From assembly GCF_028023875.1 (NCBI RefSeq), contig NZ_JAQIPB010000004.1, positions 62,001-126,000 of the forward strand: a stretch of DNA of 64,000 bases, written 5' to 3'. The notes beneath the pieces were generated by a model. It worked only from the letters and a program-made list of their open reading frames with translations, was not told the origin of the DNA and searched no databases. Shown piece by piece: positions 8,977 through 18,769 of the stretch (position 1 is the stretch's first letter; each line of letters begins with the position of its first letter). The position numbers were made by a program, and so were the translations under genes. Origin of the DNA: Xenophilus arseniciresistens. Its GTDB lineage: Bacteria > Pseudomonadota > Gammaproteobacteria > Burkholderiales > Burkholderiaceae_C.

Positions 8977-11018
8977 AGCGCGATCCCATCGTCAGGGTCG
9001 AGCGCGGCCAGGCGCGCGGTGCGCTGCAGGCGCGGATCGAGCTGCGTCGGCAGGGGCAGCGGCGCGTCGTCGTCATCGAGCAGGCCGAGGTCGTCGGTGA
9101 CGGGTTCGGGCTGCGGCACATAGCTCACCTCGCCCAGCTCGGGCTGCTGCTGCCGGCCGCCGTCATCCACGGAGTCGACCTGGCCGGCAATCGCCATGTC
9201 GAGGATGGGTGCGGCCAGCGGCGCCAGCCCGCTCCAGGCGTCCTCCCGCGCCGGTGGCGCATCGCCGTAGCGACCGCCCGTGGCGAGCACCGGGGCCTTC
9301 TTCACGCGCTGCGTGAAGTTGCGGTCGAGGTAGTAGCGGATCTTGCGCGCACGGATCGGCGGATGGCCCGAGACCATCACCACGGCATCGTCGGGCGGAA
9401 GCTGCATCACCTCGCCGGGCGTGAGCAGCGGGCGCGCGGTCTCCTGACGCGACACCATCAGGTGCCCGAGCCAGGGCGCGAGCCGGTGCCCGGCGTAGTT
9501 GCGCTGCGCGCGCAGCTCGGTGGCGGTGCCCAGCGCGTCGGAAATGCGCTTGGCCGTGCGTTCGTCGTTGGTCGCGAACGCAATGCGCACGTGGCAGTTG
9601 TCCAGGATCGAATGGTTCTGGCCATACGCCTTGTCGATCTGGTTGAGGGACTGGGCGATCAGGAAGGCGCGCAGGCCATAGCCGGCCATGAAGGCCAGTG
9701 CTGACTCGAAGAAGTCCAGGCGCCCGAGCGCCGGGAATTCGTCGAGCATCAGCAGTAGTTGGTGCCTGCGCGCGATGCCATCCGACCCATCGAGCGATTC
9801 CGTGAGACGCCGGCCGACCTGGTTGAGGATCAGGCGGATCAGCGGCTTGGTGCGGCTGATGTCCGAGGGCGGCACGACCAGGTACAGCGATACTGGATGC
9901 TCCGTCGAGATCAGGTCCGCGATGCGCCAGTCACAACGCGACGTCACCTCCGCCACGGTCGGGTCACGGTACAGGCCGAGGAAGCTCATGGCCGTGGACA
10001 GCACGCCGGAGCGCTCGTTGTCGCTCTTGTTCAGCACCTCGCGCGCGGCCGACGCGACGACGGGATGGGGTGCCCCACCTCGCTCATTTGCCAGGTGCTT
10101 CGTCGTCATCATCCGGTGCAGGGTCACCTCGAATGGGCACGCGGGATCGGACAGGAAGTTGGCGACGCCGCGCAGCGTCTTGTCCTCGCCGGCGTACAGC
10201 ACGTGCAGGATGGCGCCGACCAGCAGCGCGTGGCTGGTCTTCTCCCAATGGTTGCGCCGCTCCAGCGCGCCCTCGGGATCGACCAGGATGTCCGCGATGT
10301 TCTGCACGTCGCGCACCTCGTGCGTGCCGCGGCGGACTTCCAACAGCGGGTTGTAGGCGGCCGACCTCGGATCGGTGGGGTTGAACAGCAGGCAGTGCGA
10401 GTAGCGGGCGCGCCAGCCCGCCGTGAGCGTCCAGTTCTCGCCCTTGATGTCGTGGATCACGGCCGAGCCCGGCCAGGACAGCAGCGTCGGGACCACCAGG
10501 CCCACGCCCTTGCCCGAGCGCGTCGGCGCGAAGGCCATCACGTGTTCGGGGCCGGCGTGCCGCAGGTAGCGCTCATCCTTGCGGCCGAGGAAGACGCCGG
10601 CCGGTTCCTGCAGGCCGGCCTTGCGGATGTCGTCGTCCTCGGCCCAACGCGCGGAGCCGTAGGTGGTGACGCGGCGCGCCACACGCGAGCGCCAGATCGC
10701 CATGCCGATTGCCACACCCGTGGCGAGCAGGCCGCTGGCCGCTGCGATGGCGCCGCCGCGCAGGAAGATGCTGGGCGCGTAGGCGTCGTACCAGTACCAC
10801 CACTCGAACAGCTTCCAGGGCGCGTAGACCGGCAGGCCTGCCACCTCGGACCAGGCCGGCCCCAACTGCTGCTGATAGCCCAACGCATGGGCGGTCCACT
10901 GGGTGGCACCCCACACCCCGCCCAGGGTCACGCCGATCACGGCCGCGATCTGGCCGAGCAGGATGCCCGTCTGGACGCTCGACGTCCCGCCTTCGCCAAT
11001 CCCGGATCGAACTGCCAT
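8973..11018 (-). CDS. traG: Type IV coupling protein TraG (VirD4-like)
   Basis: 681 residues from the ATG at 11018, which has AAGGGA about six bases upstream; another ATG two codons earlier is too close to that site. TraG links the relaxase-DNA complex to the secretion channel. Two membrane helices lie at about 20-45 and 85-108. Walker A is APTRSGKGVG (164-173) and Walker B LLLMLDE (421-427). The Asp/Glu-rich C-terminal tail is variable in the family. It begins the transfer operon that runs through trbI. Confidence 0.95.
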   Translation of the reverse strand: MAVRSGIGEGGTSSVQTGILLGQIAAVIGVTLGGVWGATQWTAHALGYQQQLGPAWSEVAGLPVYAPWKLFEWWYWYDAYAPSIFLRGGAIAAASGLLATGVAIGMAIWRSRVARRVTTYGSARWAEDDDIRKAGLQEPAGVFLGRKDERYLRHAGPEHVMAFAPTRSGKGVGLVVPTLLSWPGSAVIHDIKGENWTLTAGWRARYSHCLLFNPTDPRSAAYNPLLEVRRGTHEVRDVQNIADILVDPEGALERRNHWEKTSHALLVGAILHVLYAGEDKTLRGVANFLSDPACPFEVTLHRMMTTKHLANERGGAPHPVVASAAREVLNKSDNERSGVLSTAMSFLGLYRDPTVAEVTSRCDWRIADLISTEHPVSLYLVVPPSDISRTKPLIRLILNQVGRRLTESLDGSDGIARRHQLLLMLDEFPALGRLDFFESALAFMAGYGLRAFLIAQSLNQIDKAYGQNHSILDNCHVRIAFATNDERTAKRISDALGTATELRAQRNYAGHRLAPWLGHLMVSRQETARPLLTPGEVMQLPPDDAVVMVSGHPPIRARKIRYYLDRNFTQRVKKAPVLATGGRYGDAPPAREDAWSGLAPLAAPILDMAIAGQVDSVDDGGRQQQPELGEVSYVPQPEPVTDDLGLLDDDDAPLPLPTQLDPRLQRTARLAALDPDDGIAL

Positions 11019-11299
11019 GTCCATTCCCTTCGGCGCCAGATCGCGCCATGCGCATGTGCGCCCCATGGCGCGCATCGCACGAGTCTGGAATCGACGGGCC
11101 GCGCGGTACACCCACGAGGGCGTAGCTCAGCGAAGGCTGGCGGGTATGTCGCGAGAAAACGCGGTTGGCTGGCTGGATTCCAGAACGCCGGGACCTAAAT
11201 TGCCCCAGCTTTTCAGATCAGGAGCATCCTTGGCCAGGCGCTTGGCGTCCAAGACCGATGAGGCGGCGGCCGGCGCTCATCCGCCGGCCACGGTAACTT

Positions 11300-12187
11300 T
11301 CATGACAAAGTGCTGACGTGAGCAAGGAACCGCTTCAGCGGCTCGGCGATGCCGAAGCGCTGGTGCTTGTGCAGCACGAACGTGGTGATGTGCTCTTCCT
11401 CTGCCAGCGGCACCGCGAGCACGTCGTCGCGCTGCAGCGCCCATGTATGCCCGGCATCCGCCAAACCCACACCGGCACCAGCTGCGATGCGAGTGACGTA
11501 GCCCGACAGCGTGCTGGCTGCACCCGCAAGCGTGGCCTGCTCGATGTGCTTGTGCATGATTAATCGCATCTGCGCAAGAAGACCGGGAAGGCGCTCCTCA
11601 TTGCAGGACAGCAGCGGAAAAGCAAGCAGTTCCGGCAGGGGTACCGTGAAACGCTCCGCAAGTTCGTGACCGCGCGGCAGCAGTGCCATGACGCGGTAAC
11701 GCCATGCGGGCGTCTGAGCGATAGCCTCATCATCAGACACCCCAAACGAGAAACCCACATCAACTTCCTCGTTCCTGAGCGCATTGGCCAGTTCGCGAGC
11801 CCGCATCTCCTCGATCTCCAGCGGTACCTCAGGGGCAATCAAGCGCCAGCGGTTGAAGCATTCGGACAGTCTGGGCTGCGCGATGCCATCGGCCACGCCG
11901 ACGCGCATTGGTGCCTGGTACAGGGCATGGGTGTGACGCACCGTTCGCTTGACGCGCTCCAACTGAACCAGGAGCTTGCGGCATTCCGTCAGCAGCTTCA
12001 GCCCAGCCGGCGTGAGCTTCAGCCCGCGCGGGAGACGAACAAACAACGGGACGCCAAGGTCCTCTTCAAGATCCCTGACGGCCCGCGACAACGGGCTCTG
12101 TTCGATGTGAATGCGCTCGGAAGCACGCCGAAAGTTCAACTCTTCCGCGACAGCGGCGAAATAGCGTAGGTGCCTTAGCTCGATCAT
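11300..12187 (-). CDS. LysR-family transcriptional regulator
   Basis: 295 residues of normal LysR length. The N-terminal winged helix is ELRHLRYFAAVAEELNFRRA with the recognition helix in IEQSPLSRAVRDLEEDLG. A type 2 periplasmic-binding-like effector domain follows from about residue 90. It lies between the cargo operon and traG, reading in the same direction as both. From memory, a LysR gene upstream of traG is common in this ICE family, so it may belong to the backbone rather than to the cargo. The effector is unknown. Confidence 0.9.
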   Translation of the reverse strand: MIELRHLRYFAAVAEELNFRRASERIHIEQSPLSRAVRDLEEDLGVPLFVRLPRGLKLTPAGLKLLTECRKLLVQLERVKRTVRHTHALYQAPMRVGVADGIAQPRLSECFNRWRLIAPEVPLEIEEMRARELANALRNEEVDVGFSFGVSDDEAIAQTPAWRYRVMALLPRGHELAERFTVPLPELLAFPLLSCNEERLPGLLAQMRLIMHKHIEQATLAGAASTLSGYVTRIAAGAGVGLADAGHTWALQRDDVLAVPLAEEEHITTFVLHKHQRFGIAEPLKRFLAHVSTLS

Positions 12188-12265
12188 TCCGCATCGAGAC
12201 CCGAATGGTGGCCGCGAAATCTGGATTGCTCCGGCAATTGCAGACTTGCGGTTGGGAGATGGCCT

Positions 12266-13384
12266 CTAGTACAGGACCTTCCCGTCCGCTGAAATGATTG
12301 CCAAGTCTGCGTAAGTGCCCGACCGCCTGTCCTTTGAAAGGTCGACGGTGTAGCCGCCAATGTCGATACGCTTCAGGCGATCCAAGGCGGCACGCAGTGA
12401 CTCTCCGGTGCAAGGTTGAGCACAGCTACGCAATCCCTCCAGAATGACACGGCCAACGATATAGCCCTCGAAGCTAGCGTTGTTCGGCTGTGAGGCGGGG
12501 TCGGCGGCTTTCAACGCGGCGCGGTAGTCCACCGCCAGCTTTAGCACCGGCGCCTCGGGATTGGGTATGACTTGCGACGCTCCCACGCCGCGCCGCACGC
12601 TCTCGGGGTTGTCGGAGGCGAAGCCACGCAGATCGAAGTCGGAGATGCCCACCACCAACTGGCTCCCGCCCGCAGCGCGGTAAGCCTTGGCGAAGGCGGC
12701 GCTGCCCGCGCCGCTGGCTACCATCAGCACGGTGGTCGGGCTCAGCTGCCGCATCTCTTGCACGGCCTTGTCCACGTCGGACAACGAGCGGTCATAGCCC
12801 GCCTCGCCCTTCAAGCGGATGCCGGCGCGCTGCGCCGCAGCCTTGAACACAGCCAATCCGCTTTCGCCAAAGGCATCGCGTTGATACAGCACGCCCACGT
12901 TGCGGTAGCCCACGCTCGCCAGGCTGGTGGCCAGCTTGCCCAGTTCATCCTCAAAGGCCGCCCGGCTATGAAAGATGTAAGGCTGGCCCGCCAGCCGCAC
13001 GGCGGGCGAGCCGGTACGGGTGGTGAACAGCGGCGTCTTCGCCTGGTTGGGGATGTCGGCACACAGCACCTCCACATTGCTGGCGGTGGACATGATGATC
13101 AGCGCCGCGGGCTTGTCTTTGTCCACGGCGGCGCGCGCCAGCTCCAAGCTCAAGGAGGGTTCGAACTTGTCGTCATGCACCACTTGCCGCACCTGCGGGC
13201 CACCCTTGCGGCCGGCTTCAGCGAAGGCGGCCGCTGTGCCTAGTACCACCAGGCGGCCGACAGTGGCGACAGGTGTGTCGCTCAGCGGCGCGATCTGACT
13301 GACGACGATCTCGGGCGACTGAGCTTGCGCTGCCATGCAAAGCCCGAGCACCAGCACAAAGGGAACACATCTTTGCAAGAACAT
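12266..13384 (-). CDS. ABC transporter substrate-binding protein, branched-chain amino acid type
   Basis: 372 residues. Periplasmic binding protein of the LivJ/Peripla_BP_6 family with a signal peptide at about 1-21 (cleavage near AQA). The typical region PTTVLMVASGAGSAAFAKAY lies in the second lobe. It is the last gene of the ten-gene cargo operon, and no LivHMGF permease or ATPase is present. It would therefore have to work with a host transporter or act as a sensor. The ligand could be an amino acid or an aromatic acid. Confidence 0.87.
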   Translation of the reverse strand: MFLQRCVPFVLVLGLCMAAQAQSPEIVVSQIAPLSDTPVATVGRLVVLGTAAAFAEAGRKGGPQVRQVVHDDKFEPSLSLELARAAVDKDKPAALIIMSTASNVEVLCADIPNQAKTPLFTTRTGSPAVRLAGQPYIFHSRAAFEDELGKLATSLASVGYRNVGVLYQRDAFGESGLAVFKAAAQRAGIRLKGEAGYDRSLSDVDKAVQEMRQLSPTTVLMVASGAGSAAFAKAYRAAGGSQLVVGISDFDLRGFASDNPESVRRGVGASQVIPNPEAPVLKLAVDYRAALKAADPASQPNNASFEGYIVGRVILEGLRSCAQPCTGESLRAALDRLKRIDIGGYTVDLSKDRRSGTYADLAIISADGKVLY

Positions 13385-13440
13385 GGAAGCACCTCACTCT
13401 GCTCAGGCGGCGCGCTGCCGCCCCGACAACTACCCTGGGA

Positions 13441-14124
13441 TCAGACGTGCCCGTACTTCGCCAGTGCCTGCGCTAGCGATAAGCCCTTGGACAGCTCCGA
13501 ACGGATGGACACTTCCACTGAGGTCAGGCGTTCGGCCTCTGCCAGCACCTTCTCCACCACGGCCGCGGGAATGGCGATAGCGCCGTCCTCGTCGGCCAAG
13601 ACGAAGTCGCCCGGCTCCACCTTCACGTGGCGCGCTGTGGCGCCGCGCAGCATCACGGGCACTTGGCATGCGTTCACCTTCCAGCGGCCGATAGACTGCA
13701 CTGGCGTGCGGTAGCGCGCGAACACGGGGAACTGCTGCTTGGCGATCCAGCGCAGGTCGCGCACTCCGCCGTCCACCAGCGCGCCCGCGCAACCGCGCTC
13801 CTTCATGCCGATCGCGATGAGCTCGCCGAAGTAGCAAATGCCTTCGCCGTCACCGCTCCACACCGAAATCTCGCCTGGCGAGAGGCCTTGACAGGCCTTC
13901 ATTTTGTCGGCGTCGCCGCCCAGCGGAAAAGGCGTCATCTGCCCGCGGATGGTGTAAGCCCAGCCGGCCATGCGGGCGCCCTCAGCGGATTGCGGCGCGA
14001 ATTCGGGGGCCAGCCCCTGGTCGGGCAGGCCCAGCGTGTCCAGCACATCGGCCACGTTAGAGCTATCCACCGCCAAGAAGCGCTGGCGGATGGCTTCACG
14101 GTATGTCTGTTCCTGTTGCATCAT
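13441..14124 (-). CDS. RraA-like aldolase/decarboxylase
   Basis: 227 residues, RraA/HMG-aldolase fold. It contains GALVDGGVRD (115-124); Arg122 and Asp123 match the Arg-Asp pair used in 4-hydroxy-4-methyl-2-oxoglutarate aldolase for substrate and metal binding. Such enzymes cleave 4-hydroxy-2-oxo acids or decarboxylate oxaloacetate. The first ATG has AGGAAA six bases upstream. In this operon it is a natural last step, releasing pyruvate or a similar fragment. RNase E inhibition, the E. coli RraA role, is unlikely given the catabolic context. Confidence 0.88.
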   Translation of the reverse strand: MMQQEQTYREAIRQRFLAVDSSNVADVLDTLGLPDQGLAPEFAPQSAEGARMAGWAYTIRGQMTPFPLGGDADKMKACQGLSPGEISVWSGDGEGICYFGELIAIGMKERGCAGALVDGGVRDLRWIAKQQFPVFARYRTPVQSIGRWKVNACQVPVMLRGATARHVKVEPGDFVLADEDGAIAIPAAVVEKVLAEAERLTSVEVSIRSELSKGLSLAQALAKYGHV

Positions 14125-14143
14125 TCAGTGTTTCCTTGTTTTC

Positions 14144-14611
14144 CTATTCGATGGCGAACATGCCATCAACTTCCACCGGCACGCCGCGCGGCAGGGCGTG
14201 TGTGCCCACTGCCGTGCGCGCGTGCTTCCCGCGCTCGCCCAGTGCCAGCACGAAAAGGTCCGACGCGCCGTTCATCACCATGGCCTGCTGTGTGAAGTCG
14301 GCCGTGCATCGCACGAAGCCGCCGATACGCAGCGCGCGCACGCGCTCGAAGCGGCCTTCGCAGGCCACACCCACCTGTGCCAACACGTTCAGTGCGCACA
14401 GGCGCGCTGCAGCCTGGGCAGACTCGATGTCCACGTCGGTGCCGACCACCCCCAGGTACTGCGGCTCGCCATCCTGTACCGGCGTCTGGCCGGCCACGAA
14501 AAGCAGGCTGCCCAGACGGGTGAACGGCACGTAGTTAGCCGCGGGCAAGGTAGGCCTGGGCAGGGCCAAACCAGCAGCCTTCAGGCGCTGGATGACGTCG
14601 TCGTTGTTCAT
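14144..14611 (-). CDS. RidA-family (YjgF/UK114) enamine/imine deaminase-like protein
   Basis: 155 residues, longer than classical RidA and close to the atu1372-like subgroup in overall pattern. Arg132 in HARTAVGTHALPRGVPVEV corresponds to the arginine that binds the carboxylate of 2-aminoacrylate-type substrates. RidA proteins hydrolyse reactive enamines or imines released by PLP enzymes, which fits its place two genes downstream of the PLP enzyme. AGGAG precedes the ATG. Confidence 0.9.
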   Translation of the reverse strand: MNNDDVIQRLKAAGLALPRPTLPAANYVPFTRLGSLLFVAGQTPVQDGEPQYLGVVGTDVDIESAQAAARLCALNVLAQVGVACEGRFERVRALRIGGFVRCTADFTQQAMVMNGASDLFVLALGERGKHARTAVGTHALPRGVPVEVDGMFAIE

Positions 14612-14629
14612 GTATGTTCTCCTGATGAT

Positions 14630-15415
14630 TCAGACGCTGGGAATGAGGCCGCCATCCACACGCAGCACGGATCCGTTGATGTAGGAAGCGCGCTCGCTCG
14701 CGAGAAAGGCAACGGCGTCGGCATATTCCGCAGGGCGGCCGTAGCGGCCTGCTGGGATGCTCCCCGTACTTTCTTCTTCCACGGCCTGCACGCTGCGGCC
14801 CTCGCGCCGAGCCTTGGCCTCGTCAAGCGCGCGGATGCGGTCGGTGGCCACGCGGCCGGGTAGCACCACGTTAGCCGTGATGCCCTGGCGCGCAACCTCG
14901 CGCGCCAGAGTCTTGGACCAGCCCACCAGCGACAGCCGTAGCGCGTTGGACAAGCCGAGGTTGGGGATGGGCGCGACAACGCCGGACGAGGCGCTAGTGA
15001 CGATACGGCCCCACCCGCGCTCGCGCATGCCGGGCAGCACTGCGTCGGTAGTCGCGATCACCGAAAGCACCATCGCGTCGAAATGCTTGCGCCACAGCGC
15101 AGCGCTCTGGCCCGCGGCCGGCGTGGGCGGTGGGCCGCCGGTGTTATTGATGAGGATGTCGATGCCGCCTAGAGCTTCCTGCACCTTGTGCACATACGCG
15201 GGTGCACCAGCGACGTCGCCCAAGTCCCAAAGCAGCGCAAACGCGCGTCCACCGGCCGCTTGCACTGCCTCTTTCGAGGCTGCGAGTGCTTCGCCGTCCA
15301 CGTCCGCCAAAGCCACCTGGGCGCCTTCCTGCGCCAATGCGATTGCGATCGCGCGGCCCAAGCCGCCGCCCGCGCTGAGCACCAGCGCCGTTTTTTGAGA
15401 GATGCCGTAGTCCAT
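14630..15415 (-). CDS. SDR-family oxidoreductase-like protein lacking the Tyr/Lys catalytic pair
   Basis: 261 residues, Rossmann-fold SDR. The nucleotide loop is SAGGGLG (14-20), departing from the usual TGxxxGxG. NNTGG (90-94) replaces NNAG. At the YxxxK position the sequence reads SNALR (156-160), so the catalytic Tyr and Lys are Ser and Arg, while the serine at about 143 is kept. A known divergent BKR-like SDR group shows such changes. Cofactor binding looks possible, but ordinary hydride transfer is doubtful. AGGxx-type spacing to the neighbouring genes indicates co-transcription. Confidence 0.9.
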   Translation of the reverse strand: MDYGISQKTALVLSAGGGLGRAIAIALAQEGAQVALADVDGEALAASKEAVQAAGGRAFALLWDLGDVAGAPAYVHKVQEALGGIDILINNTGGPPPTPAAGQSAALWRKHFDAMVLSVIATTDAVLPGMRERGWGRIVTSASSGVVAPIPNLGLSNALRLSLVGWSKTLAREVARQGITANVVLPGRVATDRIRALDEAKARREGRSVQAVEEESTGSIPAGRYGRPAEYADAVAFLASERASYINGSVLRVDGGLIPSV

Positions 15416-15424
15416 GGGGTGTCC

Positions 15425-16642
15425 TTAAGTGGAGGTTCCTGCCAGATGCACGGCGTCGGCCACGACAGCCAGGAAGCGGTCAGCCTCGGCTTCGGTCGTG
15501 TAGGCATGCGGCGCCACGCGGTTTACGGACGTGAGGCCCCGCGCTTCGAAGTCCATGCGCGCGTAATCTAGGCCGACGGTAGCTGTGACGATGCCGGCAT
15601 GCGCTAATTGCGCTTTTAGCTGCGCAGGCTCGGTGCCCGCGGCAGCATAGGTGAGGAAAGAGGGCTCAGCCGCCACGTCTTCGAACACCGTCACGCCGGG
15701 GACGGCCCGCAGGCCTGCCTCGATCTGCCGCAGGCGCAATGCGATGGCTTGGCGGATATTCGTGACACCCAGCCGCTGCGCGGTGTCAATGGCGGCGCCC
15801 AACCCGAGCCGGCCTGCGAGCGAGTAGTCGTAGGTCTCGAAGCGCCGGGCGTCTTCCAAGGTGCGGTAGGCCGCAGGTTGGGTCCAGGCAGAGCCGGTGG
15901 GGTCCAGCAACGGCGGATCGCCCAACAGGCACAGTGAGCGTTCGGACAATGCCATCATGCCCTCGCCCTTGGGACCGCGCAGCCACTTGCGGCCGGGGCA
16001 CACCAGGAGGTCGGCGCCGGTCGTCTCTAGGGTGACGGGCCGCTGGCCTATGGCCTGCGTGCCATCGACGAAGTAAAGGCAATGCTCCGGGCGGGGCAAT
16101 GCGCCCAGCGCCTGCACCGGCTGCACGGCCCCGCAACCACTGGACACCACCGGCACACACAGCGCAAACGTGCGTTCGTCGATCATCGTCGCAGCGCGCG
16201 CCACATCGATCAGGCCGGTGTCCGGGTCGATGGGGAGCACTTCTACCGACACGCCCAGCGCCTGCTGCAGCCGCAGTACGTTCAGTACGTTACTCACCCA
16301 CTCGCTGCGCGCGATCAGGATGCGCGCGCTGGGCGGGATGGGGCGGCTGAGCATGGCCATGCCCCACAATCGACCCGCGCCGGGGCCGAAGGCGATTTGA
16401 TATTCCTCGCAGCCCAGCAAGCCGGCTGCGGCGGTCCGCACCGCGTCCAGCCGCTCCTGCGCCTCGGCCGCCGCCCAATGCGGGCCCACGGCGGCCTCGC
16501 GCTTGACCTGCGCCAGTACCGTGTCCGTAACCGCACGCGGCGGCAACCCGGCGCCAGCTGCATTGAGGTGAATCACTTCGCGCACGCCCGGCGTCTCGTC
16601 GCGCATGCGGGTGGTGAAGTCGCTCTCTACTTCGTTCATCAT
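15425..16642 (-). CDS. Class V aminotransferase-like PLP enzyme
   Basis: 405 residues, fold type I PLP enzyme of the class V group (isopenicillin N epimerase/cysteine desulfurase-like). Lys219 in GRKWLRGPKGEG is the Schiff-base lysine and Asp193 in FVDGTQAIG should contact the pyridine nitrogen. The substrate loop gives no clear specificity, so transamination, epimerisation or beta-elimination are all open. It lies directly downstream of the amino-acid importer ATPase gene, with nine bases between them. The ribosome-binding site is weak; two adjacent ATG codons are possible starts. Confidence 0.87.
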   Translation of the reverse strand: MMNEVESDFTTRMRDETPGVREVIHLNAAGAGLPPRAVTDTVLAQVKREAAVGPHWAAAEAQERLDAVRTAAAGLLGCEEYQIAFGPGAGRLWGMAMLSRPIPPSARILIARSEWVSNVLNVLRLQQALGVSVEVLPIDPDTGLIDVARAATMIDERTFALCVPVVSSGCGAVQPVQALGALPRPEHCLYFVDGTQAIGQRPVTLETTGADLLVCPGRKWLRGPKGEGMMALSERSLCLLGDPPLLDPTGSAWTQPAAYRTLEDARRFETYDYSLAGRLGLGAAIDTAQRLGVTNIRQAIALRLRQIEAGLRAVPGVTVFEDVAAEPSFLTYAAAGTEPAQLKAQLAHAGIVTATVGLDYARMDFEARGLTSVNRVAPHAYTTEAEADRFLAVVADAVHLAGTST

Positions 16643-16651
16643 CGGGGCCGT

Positions 16652-17380
16652 TCAATGTGTGAGGATGCGCGAGAGGAAATCACGCGCACGTTCGCTTTCG
16701 GGGTGGGAGAAGAAATCCTGCGCACTGGCGGTCTCCACGATGGCGCCGGCGTCCATGAACACCACGCGGTGCGCTACGCGGCGGGCAAAGCCCATTTCGT
16801 GGGTGACGCACAGCATGGTCATGCCCTGGCGGGCCAGGTCGGTCATCACGTCCAAAACCTCGTTGATCATCTCGGGGTCGAGCGCGGAGGTGGGCTCGTC
16901 GAACAGCATGGCCACCGGGTCCATGGCCAAGCTGCGCGCGATGGCTACGCGCTGCTGCTGGCCGCCTGAGAGCTGGCCTGGGTACTTGCCTTCGTGCGCG
17001 GCCAGGCCTACGCGCTGTAGTAGCGCGCGCGAGCGCTCGGTGGCCTCGTTCTTGGAGCGGCCCAGCACCTTTATCTGCGCTAGGTTCAGGTTGTCCAGCA
17101 CGCGCAGGTGCGGGTACAGCTCGAAGTTCTGGAAAACCATACCGATGCGCTGGCGGATCTGCCGTAGCAGCCCCGTACTTCCGTTAAGTTTCATGCCATC
17201 CACGCTGACATGGCCCTGCTGGAAGGCTTCGAGCCCGTTCACGCACTTAATGAGCGTGCTCTTGCCCGAGCCCGAGGGGCCACAGATCACGATTACCTCG
17301 CCTTTTTCCACGGAAAGCGAGCAGTCTTTCAGCACCTGGAAGGCGCCATACCACTTCGAGATATTGCTGATTTCGATCAT
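16652..17380 (-). CDS. Polar amino-acid ABC transporter ATP-binding protein
   Basis: 242 residues, GlnQ/HisP/GltL type. Walker [10 protein letters not shown] (34-42), signature [14 protein letters not shown] (137-150) and Walker B AMLFDE (157-162) are intact. The D-loop SALDPE and the switch His in CVTHEMGFA are also present. With the two permeases and the binding protein just upstream it forms a complete PAAT-family importer. Confidence 0.95.
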   Translation of the reverse strand: MIEISNISKWYGAFQVLKDCSLSVEKGEVIVICGPSGSGKSTLIKCVNGLEAFQQGHVSVDGMKLNGSTGLLRQIRQRIGMVFQNFELYPHLRVLDNLNLAQIKVLGRSKNEATERSRALLQRVGLAAHEGKYPGQLSGGQQQRVAIARSLAMDPVAMLFDEPTSALDPEMINEVLDVMTDLARQGMTMLCVTHEMGFARRVAHRVVFMDAGAIVETASAQDFFSHPESERARDFLSRILTH

Positions 17381-17390
17381 TTCGGTTCAT

Positions 17391-18047
17391 TCACGCCGGG
17401 TTGAAGCGTCGACGCAATAGTTCGACCGCGCCTGCGGCGGCGAGGCACAGGACGAGGTAGACAAGCGCGACGAAGGTGTACAGCTCTACGAGCCGCCCGT
17501 CGCGCGTTGCCACGGTTGAGGCGGCCGTCAGCAGATCCATGAGGCCCACGACGTACACAAGCGAGGTGTCCTGGAACAGCGCGATGCCTTGCGTCAGCAG
17601 CACAGGCACCATCTTGCGCAGCGCCTGCGGCAGCACCACCAGGCGCATGGCCTGCGTGTAGCCCATACCCATGGCCATCGCGGCCTGCAATTGCCCGCGC
17701 AAGACGCTCTGAATGCCGGCGCGGATGATCTCGCTGAAGTACGCCCCCTCGAATACCACAAAAGCCACTAGCGCGGAGTTGAAGGCGCCGATCTGCCGGC
17801 CGGTAAGCAGCGGCAGCAAGAAGTAGATCCAGAAAATCACCATGATGAGCGGGACCGCTCGGATGCCGTTGACGTAAGCCGCTGCGAACAGCGACAGCGC
17901 GCGGCTGGGCGCAAAGCGCATCACGGCCAGTACGGTGCCCCACAGCATGCCCAGCACGCCGGCCAGTGCCGTCAGTTTGAAGGTAGTAGCCATGCCTTCC
18001 AACAGGAAGGGCGTGGCGCGCACGATCGCGTTGAAGTCGTACTCCAT
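17391..18047 (-). CDS. Polar amino-acid ABC transporter permease 2
   Basis: 218 residues, HisM/GlnP type, with about five membrane segments. The coupling helix region carries the EAA-like motif QAAMAMGMGYTQAMRLVVLP (about 140-160). It ends ten bases before the ATPase gene and starts one base after the other permease gene, so the pair is probably a heterodimer. Confidence 0.94.
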   Translation of the reverse strand: MEYDFNAIVRATPFLLEGMATTFKLTALAGVLGMLWGTVLAVMRFAPSRALSLFAAAYVNGIRAVPLIMVIFWIYFLLPLLTGRQIGAFNSALVAFVVFEGAYFSEIIRAGIQSVLRGQLQAAMAMGMGYTQAMRLVVLPQALRKMVPVLLTQGIALFQDTSLVYVVGLMDLLTAASTVATRDGRLVELYTFVALVYLVLCLAAAGAVELLRRRFNPA

Positions 18048-18048
18048 C

Positions 18049-18768
18049 TCAAGCTTTCCCTGCCAGCATGCCGGGGATGTGCACGGCGCGTTCGAGCCGA
18101 CTCGACAGGCTGATTGCCGCGAGCGAGATCGCGAAGTAGATCAGCGTCGCGGCGGTAAAGGCCTCGATGCCGCGAAAGGTGTAGGCCTCGATCTGCCGGC
18201 TTTGGCCCGTGAGCTCCAACATCCCTATGGTTAGCGCCAAACTGGAGTTCTTCACCGTGTTCAGCAGCTCTGAGGTGAAGGGCGGCATGGCGTAGCGCAG
18301 CGCCACGGGCACGAGCAGATGTCGGTAGATCTGCGGCCGGGTGAAACCCTGCGAAAGCCCGGCGCGTTCCATGCCCTGACCTGCCGCGTTGATGGCGGCG
18401 CGCGTCTGTTCCGCGATGCGCGCGCTCATAAACAGACCCAGGCCGACGGCGGTGGTCCAGTACTCGGGGTACGGCAGTTCGCGCTTCAGCCAAGTCCCCA
18501 CTGCATCAGGCAGCACCTCGGGCACCACGTAGTACCAGAGGAAGAGCTGCACCAGCAGCGGCACGCTGCGGAAGACCTGTACGTACGCATTACCCAAGCT
18601 GCGCGCTGCGGCCGATGGCAGGGTGCGCAGCACGCCCGCCGCAATGCCCATGGTCAGCGCCAGCGCATAAGCCAGCAGCGAGATCAGAACCGTCCAGCGC
18701 AGGCCCGTGGCCAGCCATCCGAGGTAGGGATCGCGCAGCAGCACGCTCCAGTCCCATTGGTATCCCAT
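18049..18768 (-). CDS. Polar amino-acid ABC transporter permease 1
   Basis: 239 residues, HisQ/GltJ type with about five membrane helices. The coupling motif includes GQGMERAGLSQGFTRPQIYR (about 150-170) and the sequence keeps the family pattern FRSVPLLVQLFLWYY. It pairs with the permease encoded immediately downstream. Confidence 0.94.
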   Translation of the reverse strand: MGYQWDWSVLLRDPYLGWLATGLRWTVLISLLAYALALTMGIAAGVLRTLPSAAARSLGNAYVQVFRSVPLLVQLFLWYYVVPEVLPDAVGTWLKRELPYPEYWTTAVGLGLFMSARIAEQTRAAINAAGQGMERAGLSQGFTRPQIYRHLLVPVALRYAMPPFTSELLNTVKNSSLALTIGMLELTGQSRQIEAYTFRGIEAFTAATLIYFAISLAAISLSSRLERAVHIPGMLAGKA

Positions 18769-18769
18769 G

